64,000 nucleotides of DNA from Aegilops tauschii subsp. strangulata (GCF_002575655.3 NC_053037.3:50232242-50296241); one strand, 5' to 3'; positions 1-9,092 are shown, counted from the first letter of the stretch. Translations and numbers: made by a program. The notes: a model not told the origin generated them from the sequence alone.

Positions 1-2
1 AC

Positions 3-644
3 AGAATATTTCCCTGGCTATTCTACCGCCGCCAACAGACCATCGGGGCCCGCCGCCAGGCGCGGAGGCAGGCTAGCTTCGAGATTTCGCCAACCGCCGG
101 CCGTTCGCTGGAAGAGCAGCTCTTGGCGATCCAGGCCCGCATCCAGCCGGCTCACCGACTGCTACGCCGGCTTCAGCGTGCCGGGGCACAAGTCTTGGCC
201 GCCCTCTGGCTCGGCCAAGTGGTTCCTCGCACCCCCAGTCGGACTGCCGACTGGCTGGAGGTGGCAGTCGGCCGCTTCGAAGCTTGGAAGGCCTCGGCGG
301 CTCGCTCCGGCGCCAGGCGGGCGCTGGAGTTCGTCAAGGCCTGGTATCCCGGCCTGAGCCTGGATCAGTTGGCTACCTGGCGGCAGCAAGCCGACACGGA
401 GCTGGAGCCAGCGCGGCCGGCTATCATCCGGCGGGCTTCGGCGATCGCCGACTACACCGACACCAGCGTTTTCGCCCCCGAGGTAGACGACAACGGTGTC
501 GCCCAGCCGGAAGAGTGGTTCGGGCTGAACCCGGCGGATGGTGAAGACTCGGCGGAGGAGATCGACTCCAGCGACGAGGGAGAAGAGGAGGAGGAGGAGG
601 GTGATGACGCCGAGCCGGCTGGTGGAGCAGCCGACCCGCCTTAG
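3..644 (+). CDS. Antisense gene of R1, terminal exon (partial, 5' part off-window)
   Basis: The plus-strand frame is open from base 3 to the TAG at 642-644, on the strand opposite to R1 pol. There is no convincing ATG, so this is the last exon of a gene that starts to the left; an acceptor could be the CAG near 46-48. The protein is helical and rich in Ala, Arg and Leu (probable coiled coil from about residue 30), then has a block ending GARRALEFVKAWYPGLSLDQ, and finishes with an acidic run of Glu and Asp. The GARRAL block aligns by eye with GARRAFARAKVHWAKLD near the C terminus of the antisense gene of R9. This matches the C-terminal half of proteins that carry the PF04195 'putative gypsy type transposon' domain. 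Function unknown. The minus-strand frame over it is a shadow. Confidence 0.7.
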   Translation, partial: RIFPWLFYRRQQTIGARRQARRQASFEISPTAGRSLEEQLLAIQARIQPAHRLLRRLQRAGAQVLAALWLGQVVPRTPSRTADWLEVAVGRFEAWKASAARSGARRALEFVKAWYPGLSLDQLATWRQQADTELEPARPAIIRRASAIADYTDTSVFAPEVDDNGVAQPEEWFGLNPADGEDSAEEIDSSDEGEEEEEEGDDAEPAGGAADPP

Positions 645-1517
645 CTTGACCGCGCCTCCAGCACTACGTCGCGTGCGAGTGCGTCGCCTGCCACTGGTGG
701 TGGCCAAGCCGAGACCCGCTAGGAGGCCACTCCTTCAGCCGGCAAGGCCATCTCCACCGACCAGCTCGGCTTCCGCGTCGCGCCCTAGTCTGCCATCTTT
801 TGTTTTCCTGTCTTGTTACTTTTGGAACAATGTTTGGTTAAGTCTGCACAATTCCACCCACTGGGTGTATTCGAACTTATGTCTGTTGCCAGCCTGTTGG
901 GGGCTTCTTATATGTATATATAACTTATGCATGCATTTGGCCTTTCCTTGTACTTTGCTTTTTATCCTTCCGCTTTTTCCTTTGCCGCCCTCCCTTGGTT
1001 GCCGCCTCCCCAGTCCAGCAGTTGCTCTGCAATCTGTAGCTGGAGGAGTGCTTGGCCGATTGGGGGGGGGGAGTACTCTAGCTTTGCTGGACTAAAGCTA
1101 AGTGTTTAGGAAGCCGGCCAGCCGGCTGTTCTGACAGCCGGCAGGCGTGTTTGGAGGCCGTCCTTTTGCTATATAAGTTCGTTGGTCCTTAGCCGTTTTT
1201 CGTGTGGGCATCCTTTCTGCCTTGCCTCTTGCTAGTCGGACAGTCGGTTCTTCGAGCTGCGACTTTCAACAAGAGAGGACTCGGGAGCCGGCACACTACT
1301 TTTCTGACTTTAGGTAGAACTTTTAATATAGCTCAAGGCGGCCAGTCCCCAGGCCGACTAGTCGAACCCGGTGCCAGACAAGAAATCAAATGTAATAATA
1401 CATTCATGGATATGACACTTGTCATTCATAGATAAACAAAGGCAGCCCCCGAGTACTGTTCGGAGGGCCTGTTGGTTTGTACTTAATACAAAAGGGGTAG
1501 CATGGTACATACTGCTT
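645..1517. other. R1 spacer between the convergent antisense gene and pol
   Basis: No coding sequence is supported. The segment lies between the stop of the plus-strand antisense gene and the stop of the minus-strand pol gene, so it should hold the 3' ends of both transcripts. It changes from GC-rich to T-rich around 790. A TATA-like CTATATAAG lies at 1169-1177 on the plus strand, followed by pyrimidine-rich sequence; whether it works as a promoter is unknown. Short frames in it have no recognisable domain. Confidence 0.6.
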
Positions 1518-4500
1518 TCAACTGTAAAATCGTCTCAGGAGGTTTGCGTTCCATGGTCGCTCCGACTCCTTGCCGGAGTCATCTCTCTTGCGTGCTCTTG
1601 GTTTTTGTGCGTCGATCAGGTAGTAGGAGTCGTTGCCGAGTGCCTTGCTGACGACGAAGGGGCCTTCCCAAGGGGCCGAGAGCTTGTGATGGCCGGCTGT
1701 TCGCTGGATCAGCCGGAGCACAAGGTCGCCCTCTTGGAAGGATCTTGGCTTGACCTTGCGGTTGTAGTAGCGGCGCAGCCCTTGCTGGTAGATGGCAGAC
1801 CGGCTGAGTGCTAATAGCCGGCCTTCTTCCAGTAGGTCGACGCCGTCTTCTCTTGCTTCTTTGGCCTCCTCCTCCGTGTACATGGTGATCCGAGGCGAGT
1901 CGAACTCGATGTCTGTTGGGATGACAGCCTCGGCACCGTACACGAGGAAAAATGGAGTGAAGCCGGTTGACTTGTTAGGTGTAGTGCGCAGACTCCAGAG
2001 GACAGCCGGCAGCTCATCGAGCCAGCAGCCGGCCGATTGCTCCAGTGGCACAACCAGTCGGGGCTTGATGCCGAAGAGGATGAGTACATTTGCTCGCTCG
2101 ACCTGGCCGTTTGACTGCGGGTGGGCAACGGACGCTAGGTCCAGTCGGATGCCCTGCGTCGCGCAGAAACGTGCCAGTGCTCCTTTGGCGAAGTTCGTGC
2201 CGTTGTCGGTGATGATGCTGTGCGGCACGCTGTACCGAGTAGTGATGTCAGTGATGAATGTCACGGCAGTCGGCCCGTTCAGCTTCTTGATTGGCTTTGC
2301 TTCGATCCACTTTGTGAACTTGTCCACAGCAACAAGTAGATGTGTCAGGCCGCCGCGGGCTGTCTTGAAAGGGCCCACCATGTCCAGTCCCCAGACGGCA
2401 AAAGGCCAGGTGAGGGGGATGGTCTTGAGTGCAGAAGCCGGCAGGTGTTGCTTGGAACTAAAAACTTGGCATCCTCTGAAGCTCTTGACTATTTCTTTAG
2501 CATCCTCCAAGGCAGTCGGCCAGAAGAAACCATGGCGGAAAGCCTTGGCCACAAGTGATCTTGAGGCTGCGTGGTGGCCGCATTCGCCTTGGTGGATGTC
2601 TTTGAGGATTGCCACTCCTTTTTCTGGCTCGACACAGCGCTGGAAGACCCCAGTGACGCTGCGCTTCACAAGCTCTCTGTTGATTATTGTATATGCTGCG
2701 GCTCGTCGTTGCACCAGTCTCGCTGAGATCTCATCAGCCGGCAGCTCTCTGCTGACTAGGAACTTGAGGATGGGCTGGGCCCATGACGGAGCTGTGACTT
2801 CTTCTTCTGTTAATGTAGCCACCATGACTCGGGTGGGTGGGTTGGGTGGCGTGGAGCTGGAGTTGGCCACCGCTTCTTGTGTCGTTCCAGTCCCCGGGCC
2901 GACTGCTGCAGTCCCCGGGCTGGGTTCTGAAGTCCCCGGGCCGGGTGCGACTATGGCAGTCCCCGGGCCAGTTGTCGAAGTCCCCGTGCCGCCTGCGGGG
3001 TTTCTCCAGTCGGATCCGGCTATATCTGGCGCAGGCGGTACGAAGATGGAATCCGACTCTGGAGACGGCTTGATGGACGGCTTGAGGAGGCGCTGGAGGG
3101 AGACGCCAGTAGGTATGGCTTGTCGGGTGGAGCCGGTCCGTGCTAGGGCATCTGCTTGGTCGTTGTCGGCCCTTGGCACGTGAAGGAACTCGCACCCTTC
3201 AAAGTATCCACTGATCTGCTGGACGAGGAATCGATAGCTCGCCATGTTCGCGTCCTTGGCGTCCCAGTCGCCAGACGATTGCTGGACCACCAAGTCTGAG
3301 TCGCCGTAGCACAGGATCCGGCGTATGCCGAGCTCTTTGGCTAGCCGGAGCCCATGTACGAGCGCCTCGTACTCGGCCACGTTGTTGGAGGCGGCGAAGT
3401 GGATCTGCAGCGTGTACTTGAGCTTGTCGCCTTTGGGAGAGGTGAGGACGATGCCGGCTCCCAAGCCGGTGCGCATCTTGGACCCGTCAAAGTGCATCCG
3501 CCAATGGGTAGAGTCGGGAGCCGGCGGTAGGTACTGGGTCTCGGCCCAGTCAACAAGAAAGTCGGCCAATGCTTGGGACTTGATGGCGGTGCGGGGTTGG
3601 TAGAAGATCGTGTAGGGCGCCAGTGCAATGGCCCATTTAGCCACCCGGCCGGATGCATCCCGGCTGCCTATGATCTCGGCGAGCGGGGTGGTGCACACGA
3701 CCGTGATGGGGTGCTCTTGGAAGTAGGGCTTCAGTTTCTTGGCAGCGAAGTACACCCCATAGCACATCTTCTGGTAGTGCGGGTACTTTTGCTTTGAGCT
3801 GGATAGCACTTCGCTTAGATAGTACACCGGCCTCTGGACTAGCTGGGCTCGGCCTTCTTCCGGGCGCTGGACCACAACAACAGTGCTGACGACTCGGCTA
3901 GTCGCGGCGATGTAGAGGAGCATGGGCTCCTTCTCAGTCGGCGCTGCCAGGACAGGCGGAGTGGTCAGCATTTTCTTCAACTCATGGAAGGCTTGGTCGG
4001 CTTGGTCGTTCCACTCGAAGTGAGTGGACTTCTTCATGAGTCGGTACTGGGGGAGAGCCTTCTCTCCTAGTCGGCTGATAAAACGATTCAGGGAGGCTAA
4101 ACAGCCAGTGAACTTCTGCACATCTCGCAGTTTGGTGGGGATCTCCATCCTCTCGATGGCCTTGATCTTGACGGGGTTGCATTCGATGCCGCGTTCGGAG
4201 ACCAGGAAGCCTAGCAGCTGGCCGGCTGGCACTCCAAACACGCACTTCTCGGGGTTGAGCTTGATTTGGAATCGGCGCAAGTTGGCAAATGTTTCTTTCA
4301 GGTCTTCCAGCAGGGTGCCGCGCTTCTCTGTCTTCACCACAATGTCGTCTACATAGACGTGGGCATTTCTGCCGAGTTGTTTCAAGAGGCATTTCTGCAT
4401 GCAACGCTGAAAAGTGGCACCGGCATTCCTCAAGCCGAATGTCATAGTCAAGTAGCAGAAAGCTCCAAAGGGTGTGATGAAGGCAGTCTTCAGGCGGTCA

Positions 4501-4937
4501 GCTGGGTCCAACTTGATCTGATGGTACCCTGAGTACGCATCCAAAAAACTTAACAGCTCGCATCCGGCTGTGGAGTCTATCACTTGGTCAATCCGTGGCA
4601 GAGCAAACGGATCCTTTGGGCAGGCCTTGTTCAGACTGGTGTAGTCTATACACATACGCCACTTGTTATTCTTCTTCAGAACCAGAACTGGGTTGGCAAG
4701 CCATTCTGGAAAGAACACTTCCATGATAAAGCCAGCGGCAAGGAGCCGGGCTATCTCTTCTCCCACGATTCTTCGCTTCTCTTCTGATAGTTGGCGGAGG
4801 GGTTGCTTGACGGGCTTCGCATCAGCTCGGACATGTAGCTTGTGCTCGGCGAAATCCTTCGGGACACCCGACATGTCCTTTGGGGACCATGCGAAAATGT
4901 CTCGATTCTCACGGAGGAAGTCGACGAGCTCGCCTTC
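1518..4937 (-). CDS. pol: R1 pol: RT, two RNase H regions, integrase
   Basis: The frame runs from just after the TAG at 4938-4940 to TAG at 1518; the first Met is at 4874 (MSGVPKDF), but the frame probably starts by readthrough. Numbered from that Met: RT about 50-220 with YVDD at 174-177; a degenerate Ty3-type RNase H near 315-440; a second RNase H with DGS at 463, Glu501, GDSD at 524 and Asp570; a Pro-Gly-Thr linker at 625-665; integrase with catalytic Asp831, Asp890 and Glu926 (DD35E spacing); and a GPF-type C-terminal module near 1065. The integrase zinc finger ends FRGC instead of the usual CxxC, so one Cys (residue 799) is lost. Otherwise the 1118 residues are open with no frameshift, which is unusual in this window. 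Expected to act in virus-like particles and the nucleus. Confidence 0.93.
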   Translation of the reverse strand, partial: EGELVDFLRENRDIFAWSPKDMSGVPKDFAEHKLHVRADAKPVKQPLRQLSEEKRRIVGEEIARLLAAGFIMEVFFPEWLANPVLVLKKNNKWRMCIDYTSLNKACPKDPFALPRIDQVIDSTAGCELLSFLDAYSGYHQIKLDPADRLKTAFITPFGAFCYLTMTFGLRNAGATFQRCMQKCLLKQLGRNAHVYVDDIVVKTEKRGTLLEDLKETFANLRRFQIKLNPEKCVFGVPAGQLLGFLVSERGIECNPVKIKAIERMEIPTKLRDVQKFTGCLASLNRFISRLGEKALPQYRLMKKSTHFEWNDQADQAFHELKKMLTTPPVLAAPTEKEPMLLYIAATSRVVSTVVVVQRPEEGRAQLVQRPVYYLSEVLSSSKQKYPHYQKMCYGVYFAAKKLKPYFQEHPITVVCTTPLAEIIGSRDASGRVAKWAIALAPYTIFYQPRTAIKSQALADFLVDWAETQYLPPAPDSTHWRMHFDGSKMRTGLGAGIVLTSPKGDKLKYTLQIHFAASNNVAEYEALVHGLRLAKELGIRRILCYGDSDLVVQQSSGDWDAKDANMASYRFLVQQISGYFEGCEFLHVPRADNDQADALARTGSTRQAIPTGVSLQRLLKPSIKPSPESDSIFVPPAPDIAGSDWRNPAGGTGTSTTGPGTAIVAPGPGTSEPSPGTAAVGPGTGTTQEAVANSSSTPPNPPTRVMVATLTEEEVTAPSWAQPILKFLVSRELPADEISARLVQRRAAAYTIINRELVKRSVTGVFQRCVEPEKGVAILKDIHQGECGHHAASRSLVAKAFRHGFFWPTALEDAKEIVKSFRGCQVFSSKQHLPASALKTIPLTWPFAVWGLDMVGPFKTARGGLTHLLVAVDKFTKWIEAKPIKKLNGPTAVTFITDITTRYSVPHSIITDNGTNFAKGALARFCATQGIRLDLASVAHPQSNGQVERANVLILFGIKPRLVVPLEQSAGCWLDELPAVLWSLRTTPNKSTGFTPFFLVYGAEAVIPTDIEFDSPRITMYTEEEAKEAREDGVDLLEEGRLLALSRSAIYQQGLRRYYNRKVKPRSFQEGDLVLRLIQRTAGHHKLSAPWEGPFVVSKALGNDSYYLIDAQKPRARKRDDSGKESERPWNANLLRRFYS
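2888..2990 (-). repeat. R1 pol linker: five imperfect 21-bp units
   Basis: The motif AGTCCCCGGGCC (plus-strand reading) recurs with starts near 2888, 2909, 2930, 2957 and 2978, i.e. spacings of 21, 21, 27 and 21 bases. All are multiples of three, so the array encodes a Gly-Pro-Gly-Thr-rich linker between RNase H and integrase without breaking the frame. R6 has seven units at the same place. Confidence 0.8.
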
Positions 4938-4940
4938 CTA
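4938..4940 (-). other. In-frame TAG between gag-pro and pol of R1
   Basis: The gag-pro frame and the pol frame are the same frame, separated only by this TAG. The context is NLDSK-stop-EGELVDF. R6 has the same TAG at 25578-25580 with the same flanking codons (AAA TAG GAA GGC). A stop shared by two separate insertions suggests it belongs to the family and may be read through to give Gag-Pol; readthrough itself is inference. Confidence 0.8.
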
Positions 4941-7900
4941 TTTACTGTCCAAGTTCGCCCCAATGACAGCGAACCTCTCCGGGTTCTCCGGGTCCAGAGG
5001 TATCTTCTTCGTCTCTTTGGCAGGCTGGAAGGAGCCCTGCGCATCACAATCCTTGGGGTTGGGGGACAAGGCCGGCTGCTTGCCGGCCATGGCCACAACC
5101 CGTTCCAACATCTTCTTCTCTTCTGCCACCACAAGGGACTCGGCCAGCCGGCTACTGGCCATGGCGCACTCGGTGGACTTCTTGTAGTCGCCGGCTACCG
5201 TGATGATCCCCTTCGAGCTCGGCATCTTCATCTTCAGGTAGGCGTAGTGGGGCACAACCATGAACTTGGCCAGAGCAGGTCGGCCAAGCAGTGCATGATA
5301 GGGGCTCTCCAAATCCACCACCTCGAACCAGATTGCTTCTCGGCGAAAATGATCTTTGTCTCCGAAGAGAACATCCATTTTAATCTTGCCGATTGGGGAG
5401 CAAGACAAGCCGGGGACAATGCCATGGAAGACAGTGCGGCTCGGCATGAGCTGCTTCGCTTTAATGTTCAGTTTTTCCATGGTATCGCGGTACAGTATGT
5501 TGATACTGCTTCCGCCGTCTATGAGGACGCGGGAAAATCTGGCAGCTCGCCTCTCCGTCGCGAGGGTGACGTCCAAGACCATCGCATAGGAGCCAGGAGA
5601 GGGCATCACCTCTGGGTGGTCGGCCTGGCTCCAGCTGATCGGCTTTTCAGACCAGTGCATGAACTCGGGGGCGCTAGAGGCGACTGCGTTAACTTCTTGA
5701 TGCTGTCGGCGCTGACTGCGCTTGTCGTCGGCTTGACTGGTGAAGACGACGTAGGCGGCGTGCTCTTCAGGGAATTCGTCTTGGATAGCGCTGACTGCCG
5801 GCCGAGCCGCCGGCTGCTGAGGGGCTGGAGGTGGCGGGCCAGGAGGCAGAGGCGGCAACATCCCCTCGCCCTTGGTGATGCGGGTGAGCCAATGGCATTT
5901 CTGGGTTGTGTGGTTGGACGGCTTCGCGCCATTGTGGAATTTGCAGGGGGCATCAAAAGCTTGCTCGTAGGAGAAAGCCGGCTGCCAAGTCGGCCTGCCA
6001 CCCTTCTTCTTGGGGGCGGGCCGTTCTTCGGGCTGCTCATCTTCAACAGTGGCCACCTGCCGACTGGTGGAAGTCGGCATGGGGGCCTTGCGCTTGTGGT
6101 CGTTCTGGTAGGGGCGCCGATTAGGGTCGCCAGCCGGCGTCTTGGGAGCCGGGGCGATCACCTTCCCAGAGGCGTCTACTCGCAGCTCGGTCTTCATCGA
6201 GGAGTCGGCCGTGGCGTACTTGTCTGCGGTGACCAGTAATTCGTCGAGGGTGGCCGGCTCGTCGCAGAGGAGTCGGTGCTTGAGGAGGGTGCCCTCTCGG
6301 CACCCGGCGGTGAAGTACTCGATGGCCTGGACCTCGTGCACCCCCTCGCAGGAGTTGCGGAGCTCGGCCCACCGCGTGAGGTAGTCGCGGGTCGATTCGT
6401 TGGGCCCTTGGATGCAGAGGGAGAGCTGGCGAGGCTTGGGAGGCCGCTTGTAGGTGCTGGTGAAGTTGCGGACAAAGACTTCCGTGAAGTCCAGCCAGCT
6501 GTTGATGTTGTACGGCTTGAGGCTGTTGAGCCATGTGCGCGCTGTGCCTTGCAGCATGAGGGGGACGTACTTCACGGTGACGCGCCGATTGCCGTTAGCT
6601 ATGCTGACAGCCGTGGAGTAGTCGATGAGCCAATCCTCCGGCTTCACTGAGCCGTTGTACTTGGGCGTGTCTCTGGGGAGCGAGAACCCTTTGGGGAAGG
6701 GCTCGTCGCGGATGCGGGGGCCAAAGCATGGCGGGCCGACATCGTCTTCTTCTTCTAACGCCAAGGATCGAGCAAGGCGGTCGATCCGGTGGCGGGCGTC
6801 ACTCTCGCCAACTCCTTCTCGGCGGCCGAGTCGGTCGCCAAGAGTCGGGTGCGTGATAGGCGGTGGAGTGAGACGTCTTTCTCTTCGAGGCGGGGGAGGA
6901 GGCAGATTTCCTTGGTGCTCCACTGCTCGAGGGCGGCCCTCCGCGTCGCGCTCGATGGTGATGTGAGTCCGGCTGTGGCTGGCAGCCGGCTCCTTGTCTT
7001 TCTTCTGGCGCGCGCCGCTCGCAGTCGGCGAGCGGGACATCGCGGCGTGCTCCCGACGCGGGGGTTGACTATCAGCTTGGGCGCCGACTTCGTGCCGTTC
7101 TGCAGCCGCGTCGAGTAGCTGCTGGATCCGTCTCGTCATGTAGGGGAGCTCATCGGCTCCCAGCCCATTGAGCTCTTCCGCGGCCACCTGAGCGGCTCGC
7201 AGATTCTCGAGCGGGGTGGCGTAGACGGGGCGATCTGCCCCCAGCATGCTGGCGACGGCCGCGCCGCGCTTCTGGACGAAGCCGGCTCGGCTCGGGCCGC
7301 TAGGCGGCGGTGTACCGAAGGCGGCGTGGTCGACTTCGCGTTGGTGGGCCTCGGTGAGGCGTCTCATGGAGGCTATCTTCTGGCCTTCCGCGATGAGGGC
7401 AAGGCGGCGTGCCTCCAGGGTCTCGGCGTCGGCGTCGGCCAGGATGGGGATGGAGAGGTCGTGCATTGCCGCTTGCAGGGCATCGTGGGCGTTCTCGCCC
7501 GAGTTGGCGACGTGGCTGATGACCAGCACTTCGGTGACAGCGCTGCTGCCACTGTCAGCTCGAGGGAGAGGGTCGTCGAAGACCACCACGTCGGTGGGGT
7601 AGGCGTCGAGCGATGCCGTGTCGGAGTCGACAAGCATCGGGTCGGTGGAGCCGACCGACTCCATGTCTGCAGCAGGCTCGCTGGAGACGTGAAGCTGGTC
7701 GAGGAGGCTGACGAGGCGGCTCTCGGGGTAGTCCGTGCCTGCGTCGGACGCAGGCTCGTCGGAGATGCGAGCCTCGCCGAGCAGATCGGCGAGGCAGCTT
7801 GCTGCGCAGGCGTCGTCGACGCCTTGCAGCGCGTCGAGGCAAACGCCATCGGGCGCAGCAGGCTGGCTGCGCTCGCGGGGGAGGAAGAGGGTTCCCGTCC

Positions 7901-8129
7901 AGAACAGGTCTCCGGACGACGGTGCACCTGGCCCCACAGTGGGCGCCAAATTTCGGGTGGTTGGTGCGACATATGCCAACGGATGGCTTATCATTGTGGG
8001 TGCCAATAAGACATTGCCGGTGCCCGGAAACGGGATGAGGCGGAGACATGCACGCCGGCGGATCTTACCCAGGTTCGGGGCTCTCCGAGGAGATAACACC
8101 CCTAGTCCTGCTCTGCAGGGTCTCCGCAT
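4938..8129 (-). CDS. gag-pro: R1 gag-protease
   Basis: The frame is open from upstream of 8129 to the TAG at 4938. I use the ATG at 8129 (MRRPCRAG), which lies inside the LTR and is the first ATG downstream of the LTR TATA box; an internal ATG shared with R6 is at 7637 (MLVDSDTAS). The Gag core lies roughly between 6700 and 6200 (LQGTARTWLNSLKP...FVRNFTSTY...), typical of retrotransposon Gag (PF03732). A CHHC-type knuckle CKFHNGAKPSNHTTQKC follows near 5930. The aspartic protease has LIDGGSSINILY near 5515, with DGG where DTG or DSG is usual, as often in Tat-like elements, and ends ALLGRPALAKF. About 1063 residues from 8129. Forms the particle and processes the polyprotein. Confidence 0.88.
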   Translation of the reverse strand: MRRPCRAGLGVLSPRRAPNLGKIRRRACLRLIPFPGTGNVLLAPTMISHPLAYVAPTTRNLAPTVGPGAPSSGDLFWTGTLFLPRERSQPAAPDGVCLDALQGVDDACAASCLADLLGEARISDEPASDAGTDYPESRLVSLLDQLHVSSEPAADMESVGSTDPMLVDSDTASLDAYPTDVVVFDDPLPRADSGSSAVTEVLVISHVANSGENAHDALQAAMHDLSIPILADADAETLEARRLALIAEGQKIASMRRLTEAHQREVDHAAFGTPPPSGPSRAGFVQKRGAAVASMLGADRPVYATPLENLRAAQVAAEELNGLGADELPYMTRRIQQLLDAAAERHEVGAQADSQPPRREHAAMSRSPTASGARQKKDKEPAASHSRTHITIERDAEGRPRAVEHQGNLPPPPPRRERRLTPPPITHPTLGDRLGRREGVGESDARHRIDRLARSLALEEEDDVGPPCFGPRIRDEPFPKGFSLPRDTPKYNGSVKPEDWLIDYSTAVSIANGNRRVTVKYVPLMLQGTARTWLNSLKPYNINSWLDFTEVFVRNFTSTYKRPPKPRQLSLCIQGPNESTRDYLTRWAELRNSCEGVHEVQAIEYFTAGCREGTLLKHRLLCDEPATLDELLVTADKYATADSSMKTELRVDASGKVIAPAPKTPAGDPNRRPYQNDHKRKAPMPTSTSRQVATVEDEQPEERPAPKKKGGRPTWQPAFSYEQAFDAPCKFHNGAKPSNHTTQKCHWLTRITKGEGMLPPLPPGPPPPAPQQPAARPAVSAIQDEFPEEHAAYVVFTSQADDKRSQRRQHQEVNAVASSAPEFMHWSEKPISWSQADHPEVMPSPGSYAMVLDVTLATERRAARFSRVLIDGGSSINILYRDTMEKLNIKAKQLMPSRTVFHGIVPGLSCSPIGKIKMDVLFGDKDHFRREAIWFEVVDLESPYHALLGRPALAKFMVVPHYAYLKMKMPSSKGIITVAGDYKKSTECAMASSRLAESLVVAEEKKMLERVVAMAGKQPALSPNPKDCDAQGSFQPAKETKKIPLDPENPERFAVIGANLDSK
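7931..7948 (-). other. R1 primer-binding site, tRNA-Lys type
   Basis: On the minus strand the sequence is TGGCGCCCACTGTGGGGC, two bases downstream of the LTR end. From memory it matches the 3' end of plant tRNA-Lys with one mismatch. R6 has the same site with the matching base (CACCGTG). It lies inside the open gag frame. Confidence 0.8.
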
Positions 8130-9092
8130 GATCACTAGATCAGGAAAGGTAGCTACAATCGCTCCTAGAGCTGTTGGGTTCAAGGGAGAAGAAGAACAAG
8201 GCTAGCTCTCACTTCTCTCTATCTATGGTGTGTGTGCTATACTCGGAAGCCAACCCTTTGCATGGGTGCTCCGGGGGGTTTATATAGGCCTACCCCCCGG
8301 GGGTACAATTGTAATCTGGCTGGGCTCTCGTCCCAGCCGTCAGTGTCTACACTCGCCGACTTCTCCGCCGGCTGTTGGGGCCCGCCGACTGGTGGGTCCC
8401 GCCGGCTGCCGGCTTCTTGGCCGACAAGCCGGCCCCACCGCTTAGGGTCTTGTCGGCGGCTGCTTACTGTAGCCTCGCCTCTGATGACGAGGGCTTTGTC
8501 GAGGTAAGCATGGCTACAGTGTGCCGCCTCGAAGGCTCTCACTGTAGCCTTACCTCGTCTTGTCTCCTTAATGGGGCTCCTGCTTCAAGGAAGGGAGTAG
8601 CCGGCTTCTGGGGGCCGGCTACACCCCTGGCCGACTGGGGGAGGCCGGGCCGCCTCTGCGCCTCTCTCTCGCAGAAGGGGCCCGCCGCTCGCGGGCCGTA
8701 CAGGAGTCGGTCGTGGATGATGTTGAGGCTGGCATGGCTACAGTGCCGAGCCGAACGGGAGATGGCCATCCCGCACGGCCTCCTGTGGCCATGCCTGCCT
8801 CGAGCCTCGGGGGTAGTGGGCCGCACTGTGGCCACACCCCGTCTTGTCACCGTTATGTGGGTGTAGCTTTGATGGTGGTGGTCTCGGCCGGCTTCCCGGA
8901 GTCGGCCACCCCGTAGTTGTCCTGGGGAGAGGTTGCTGAGGCTGGGTCGCCTTCCGGGAGTCGGCTTCAGAGGTAGCCGGCCAGGGAAGGCGCCCCAATG
9001 CTTGGAGTGCTTGGAGGCCCGAAGGCCTGATAATTTTTTCCAGAAGAACCAGGGGCAGTCGGTTAGGCTACCCGTGGCCATTTACTCCGACA
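7951..9092 (-). repeat. R1 5' LTR
   Basis: Boundaries come from comparison with the R6 LTRs, which run TGTCGG...CCGACA. In R1 the left end is TTTCGG (the terminal TG is mutated) and the right end is CCGACA at 9092. Length 1142 bases. A TATA box lies at 8279-8286 on the minus strand, so transcription should start near 8250 and run toward gag. The GC-rich half right of 8330 would be U3. Confidence 0.88.
8279..8286 (-). promoter_or_regulatory. TATA box of the R1 LTR
   Basis: On the minus strand the sequence is TATATAAA flanked by C-rich runs. The same block (GTTTATATAGGCC in plus reading) is present in both LTRs of R6, near 21814 and 28937. The first ATG downstream is the one at 8129. Confidence 0.7.

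Larger units (their letters stand above)
1..9092 (-). mobile_element. R1: Gypsy LTR retrotransposon, left LTR outside the window
   Basis: Seen: reading the minus strand there is a 5' LTR (7951-9092), a primer-binding site, gag-protease, an in-frame TAG, then RT, two RNase H-like regions and integrase, ending at 1518. An antisense gene end lies at 3-644. Pol order RT-RH-INT and the extra RNase H with a DGS..GDSD..D set are typical of plant Ty3/Gypsy, Tat lineage. The 3' LTR must lie to the left of base 1. The right LTR ends CCGACA at 9092 and is followed directly by the interior of the R2 LTR, so R1 inserted there; TAATG (9093-9097) is the expected right target-site copy, but the left copy is off the window. 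It is the least damaged Gypsy element here. Confidence 0.93.

Noticed and set aside
162..707. Minus-strand frame over the R1 antisense exon
   Set aside because: Arg-rich low-complexity translation; the plus-strand frame has the homology to R9.
1792..3183. 463-codon plus-strand frame
   Set aside because: It lies entirely opposite R1 integrase and RNase H; it has no domain and mirrors GC-rich codons of pol.
4842..6239. 465-codon plus-strand frame
   Set aside because: Shadow of R1 gag-pro; it starts and ends within that gene and has no recognisable motif.
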